Shown here: positions 61,572 through 64,000 of the stretch, one piece after another | Numbering within the stretch: position 1 is the stretch's first letter | Layout of the letters: every line of letters starts with the position of its first letter | Assembly (NCBI RefSeq): GCF_019793435.1 | Contig: NZ_JAILYH010000020.1 | Location: 62,001 to 126,000, forward strand | Length of the DNA: 64,000 nt | From: Rhizobium redzepovicii | GTDB lineage: Bacteria > Pseudomonadota > Alphaproteobacteria > Rhizobiales > Rhizobiaceae | Direction of reading: 5' to 3' | Position numbers and translations under genes: made by a program | The notes under the pieces: model-generated | Databases searched by the model: none | Told to the model about the DNA's origin: nothing | What the model saw: the letters and a program-made list of their open reading frames with translations, nothing else

Positions 61572-61895
61572 ATGGCCACCACGATCGCAACGCTCACGCA
61601 GAAGACCGACGGCATCCTCGAAGGCGTCTTCGCCACGATCCGGGTCAACGCCCCGATCGCCATCGTCCCAAATGCCAGCAAGGCAAGCGAAGAAGCGCCC
61701 GACTACCGCGTCATTCACCGCAAGACGGGCTTCGAGATCGGCGCCGCCTGGAACCGCATCGCGCGGCAGACCGGCGAGGAATACCTCTCAGTGAAGCTTG
61801 AGGCTCCCGAGATCGGTGTGATCTTCGGCAATCTCGCACCGGCACCCGGCGGCGATCCTAGCAAGAAGGTGATCCTCTGGAACAGCCCGAACTGA
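61572..61895 (+). CDS. DUF736 family protein
   Basis: Small protein of 107 aa of the DUF736 family, common on rhizobial and other alphaproteobacterial plasmids; function unknown. Typical blocks are VNAPIAIVPNASKASEEAPD, then GFEIGAAWNRIARQTGEEYL and SVKLEAPEIG. AAGGAG at 61556-61561 supports the start. A long hairpin leader precedes it. Confidence 0.88.
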   Translation: MATTIATLTQKTDGILEGVFATIRVNAPIAIVPNASKASEEAPDYRVIHRKTGFEIGAAWNRIARQTGEEYLSVKLEAPEIGVIFGNLAPAPGGDPSKKVILWNSPN

Positions 61896-62074
61896 AGAAC
61901 AAAGCGAGCGGCCTCGAGCAATCGGGGCCGGCTTCGCCGTATCTCAGGTTTTGCGCGCAATAGCGGGATTGAAAGCGGGCATCGAGCCCGCCTTCAATCC
62001 TCCTGTCGTGCCACACGAGACCAAGGACCCTGTCTGCTCAGATACTTGAAGTCTGCCGTGAGGCTCGTGCCGCC

Positions 62075-62182
62075 TCAAGGACTTCGCGGCCCCTCCAATT
62101 TTCAGCCGGCGCCCTGAAGGGCACCGTCAGAAAATCGGTTCCTCCGCTCGCCGGCTCCGCCGGTCGCTGACGCGATCCTTGA
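62075..62182 (+). promoter_or_regulatory. Structured leader element A
   Basis: Outer stem TCAAGGA (62075-62081) with TCCTTGA (62176-62182) encloses a hairpin 62095-62138 whose arms start CCAATTTTC and end GAAAATCGG, with a perfect GCCCT-GA-AGGGC tip (62111-62122). The stretch after the hairpin, AATCGGTTCCTCCGCTCGC, recurs almost unchanged in element B (63141-63243). It lies 58 bases before the 55-aa gene. Confidence 0.65.
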
Positions 62183-62240
62183 CCCGGCCCGATCCTCACG
62201 ACCCCGGGCGTCATCTTTCACATTTCAGGAGACGACGACG

Positions 62241-62408
62241 ATGACGATTGCACTCGAAATTCAGGTTGAGGAACTGCGGGCCGAGCTCAGGAACGCCGAT
62301 CCGGCTGAGCGCCGCCAGATCGAAGCGGAGCTGGAGATCGCTCGGGCCGAACTGAGGGTAGCGATCGCCGAGCAGGAGGGCGCCATCGACGCCGCGCCAC
62401 CCTTCTGA
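62241..62408 (+). CDS. 55-aa helical protein
   Basis: A short gene (MTIALEIQVEELRAELRNAD, then PAERRQIEAELEIARAELRV, ending AAPPF) with a CAGGAGA ribosome binding site. The sequence is strongly helical, Glu/Ala/Arg-rich, with heptad-like spacing, so a short coiled coil is likely. No family is recognised. It sits behind structured leader A. Confidence 0.65.
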   Translation: MTIALEIQVEELRAELRNADPAERRQIEAELEIARAELRVAIAEQEGAIDAAPPF

Positions 62409-62488
62409 GGCGGCGTTTGCCTCCTCGCCTGGGCCGGTACGCCGGATCGACCGGCGCGTCGACCCGAAGCTGCGCTTCACGCCGATAA

Positions 62489-62794
62489 TTACCGGCAAGG
62501 ACCAGGAAGACTTCCGCGGACAGCCCGGACCATGGGTTCCCGTCCGACATTTGTGTTCGGCCTATAGCCGCGCGCCCGTTTTGATCGGAGAAGTTCGAGG
62601 AACATACGGACTGCATCCTCCTCTCTGTCGAAGTGATGCACCATGGCTTGTCCGATCGTTCCGATGCGTCCCCATCGCCGCGTCAGGCATGGTGTGCCGA
62701 ACAACGTCGGTTCGATTGCGAGCGCGTAGAAGCGCGCCATGTTTTTCGTCGCGTCCCTGCGTTCGATGTAGAGCTGATAGGGTTGAGTGAGCAT
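62489..62794 (-). CDS. WGR-domain protein
   Basis: Small protein of 101 aa. After a short start (MLTQPYQLYIERRDATKNMA) the WGR domain follows, with RRWGRIGTIGQAMVHHF near residues 38-54 and AVRMFLELLRSKRARGYRP at its end. WGR domains bind nucleic-acid ends in PARP-like proteins, and stand-alone versions are common on rhizobial plasmids. ATG 62794 is chosen because homologous proteins normally begin there; the longer frame to 62917 is unsupported. Confidence 0.87.
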   Translation of the reverse strand: MLTQPYQLYIERRDATKNMARFYALAIEPTLFGTPCLTRRWGRIGTIGQAMVHHFDREEDAVRMFLELLRSKRARGYRPNTNVGREPMVRAVRGSLPGPCR

Positions 62795-63140
62795 GACGGA
62801 GAGTCGCCTCTTCCAGCTTTTGCGTCTAACGACACTTATGAATCGGTCGGCCCACACCGATTCATTTTTGTGATGATCGTTGAAGCCGAAGATCATGGAT
62901 TTGGGCGAGCCGGCCAATCGGCGGCCGGGTGCTATTCGCTCCGCTCACGGAGCCCGAACACCGTCTCCGCCTCCGGTCACGCCCCCTCTCGCGGAATGAC
63001 GTGAGCGAATTGCCCAGCCGCAGGGCGGCGGTTCTATCCTCGACACCTCCTGCCGGCTCACGCCGGAAACGGTCGCGTCCCCTTCGGGTCCGCGGGTCTC
63101 TTCTCTCTCTGACGTCCAATTTTACTCCAGCAAATCCGGC

Positions 63141-63243
63141 GTCAAGGACGGCGCGTCTCCCCCAATTTTTCCGCTGCTGCGTTTCACTGCGCTCTGGAAA
63201 AATCGGTTCCCCCGCTTGCGAGCCGCGTTCCGCGGTCCTTGAC
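63141..63243 (+). promoter_or_regulatory. Structured leader element B
   Basis: Outer stem GTCAAGGAC (63141-63149) with GTCCTTGAC (63235-63243), perfect over nine pairs. Inside, CCAATTTTTCC (63162-63172) pairs with GGAAAAATCGG (63196-63206), one mismatch. The following AATCGGTTCCCCCGCTTGC matches element A with two differences. It lies 53 bases before the 160-aa gene. Confidence 0.68.
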
Positions 63244-63296
63244 CCCTCTTTGCAAGAGAGTGGCCGATCTCCGTCATCAACGAAGGAGATCACATT

Positions 63297-63779
63297 ATGA
63301 CAACCGATCAGAACCTTATACTCTACACCAAGTTTGCCGGCTTCCGGCTCGTCGTCCTGGCAAACCGCTTCGGCTGCGACAGCGATTTTTCGCGAGAGCT
63401 TCACGATCGCCTGGTTGAGGGGCTCGACGCGGCAATCGATCGGATCAGCGTCATCATGGAATTGGAACGAAGTGTTCTCATCGGGGAGGATGAATTCGCC
63501 GAATATCAGCTGGAGGGCGAGATCGAGATTTTCGGGCGCTTCACTATCAATCTGCTGGACGAACTCGAAATTGATTACGACACGCATGAATTCCGCGTCA
63601 ACGGCGGCGATTGGATGAGCGCTTGGGCTGCCGACGACACTGGCGTCGATATCAACTATCCTGAGCTCGTTGCGCTGATTGCGGACGAACTCGGCTCGCT
63701 GGCGCCGATCATCAAGGATATCACGTTGGCAACTCGCATCCCGGTCTATGCGGGGCGCGTCGTTTGGTCATGGTGGTAG
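63297..63779 (+). CDS. Acidic hypothetical protein (160 aa)
   Basis: Unrecognised protein, strongly acidic (for example RSVLIGEDEFAEYQLEGEIE and LLDELEIDYDTHEFRVNGGD), with no signal peptide or membrane segment. The AAGGAG site eight bases upstream is excellent. Its acidity could suit a DNA mimic, as in some antirestriction proteins, but that is only a composition-based suggestion. It follows structured leader B. Confidence 0.75.
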   Translation: MTTDQNLILYTKFAGFRLVVLANRFGCDSDFSRELHDRLVEGLDAAIDRISVIMELERSVLIGEDEFAEYQLEGEIEIFGRFTINLLDELEIDYDTHEFRVNGGDWMSAWAADDTGVDINYPELVALIADELGSLAPIIKDITLATRIPVYAGRVVWSWW

Positions 63780-63875
63780 CAGCACCATCTCACATACTGA
63801 GAGGCGACAGACGAGGTTGCCTCTCAGTTGCCGATGGCCCTCAAGTGAGCCGAGGAAGGACGGCTGCGAAGTTTC

Positions 63876-63897
63876 ACAACAATCGCAGTAATGTTGT
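63876..63897. promoter_or_regulatory. Inverted repeat upstream of the last antitoxin gene
   Basis: ACAACA (63876-63881), ten bases, TGTTGT (63892-63897). It lies about 35 bases before the start codon at 63933 and could be the autoregulatory operator of the toxin-antitoxin unit. Confidence 0.45.
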
Positions 63898-63932
63898 AAA
63901 TGCTCTAAATTCCAGCGATAGCAAGGAAGCCC

Positions 63933-64000
63933 AATGCCGAAGCCAAGCGGGACGTATTCAACCAGTGACCTCTCACGTAAATCCGGCGACATCATCGCCG
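63933..64000 (+). CDS. Phd-type antitoxin, partial (continues beyond window)
   Basis: The first 22 codons (MPKPSGTYSTSDLSRKSGDI then IA) match the N-terminus of Phd/YefM-like antitoxins, in which STSDLSRKSGDII precedes the strand-helix DNA-binding part. An AAGGAAG site is present upstream. The rest lies outside the window, so pairing with a toxin cannot be checked. Confidence 0.65.

Noticed and set aside
61094..61681. 195-aa ORF on the minus strand
   Set aside because: Antisense to the DUF736 start and to the hairpin chain; no domain recognised.
62862..63587. 241-aa ORF on the minus strand
   Set aside because: Antisense to the 160-aa gene and leader B; its Arg-rich composition is typical of a shadow frame.
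1..64000. CRISPR array, rRNA or tRNA genes, replication genes
   Set aside because: No regularly spaced repeats, tRNA-like cloverleaf, rRNA sequence, or RepABC-type protein was seen in the window.

Overview
The window looks like a large plasmid of a Rhizobium-type alphaproteobacterium (close to the R. etli / R. leguminosarum group). The basis is the gene content: a VirB-type type IV secretion cluster, an ArdC antirestriction gene, DUF736, DUF1173 and WGR genes, IS66 and IS256 elements, and several toxin-antitoxin loci. This placement is inferred from protein families; no marker or replication gene lies in the window.

Region 1 (0.2-39.2 kb) is a transport, sensing and catabolic island. Its outer parts are two modules that pair a methyl-accepting chemotaxis protein with a PAS-GGDEF-EAL protein (197-7084 and 33982-39217). 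Between them lie a FadR-type GntR regulator (10376), two metallo-beta-lactamase-fold lactonase-like proteins, three zinc alcohol dehydrogenases, an SDR, an alpha/beta hydrolase, a RutA-like flavin-dependent monooxygenase with its flavin reductase and a carboxymuconolactone-decarboxylase-like protein, an aminotransferase, an FMN reductase, a RibBA riboflavin enzyme, a ribose-type ABC importer, a type II NADH dehydrogenase, and two near-twin periplasmic binding proteins. A recurring site close to TTGACAGATTGTCTGATA lies in front of almost every transcription unit from 7.36 to 24.87 kb, usually on the -35 element. I read this as one regulon, probably under the local GntR repressor. The likely theme is uptake and oxidative opening of a cyclic or heterocyclic compound, with the cluster supplying its own flavin. 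The substrate cannot be told from sequence.

Region 2 (39.2-45.4 kb) holds a complete IS66-family element with a perfect 8-bp target duplication, decayed gene fragments, ardC behind a strongly structured leader, and a small winged-helix regulator divergent from the T4SS operon.

Region 3 (45.5-55.6 kb) is a complete virB1-virB11 cluster with a TrbM-like Cys-rich protein and an EexN-like entry-exclusion lipoprotein. No virD4 or relaxase gene is present in the window.

Region 4 (55.6-64.0 kb) is a plasmid accessory zone: a decayed PIN toxin with an intact HTH antitoxin, DUF1173, a frameshifted DUF2493-type gene, an intact Phd/PIN toxin-antitoxin pair, DUF736, a 55-aa protein, a WGR protein, a 160-aa orphan and the start of another Phd-type antitoxin gene. 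Three of these small genes, like ardC, lie downstream of long hairpins; two of the hairpins share sequence and architecture and may be an undescribed leader element or single-strand promoter.
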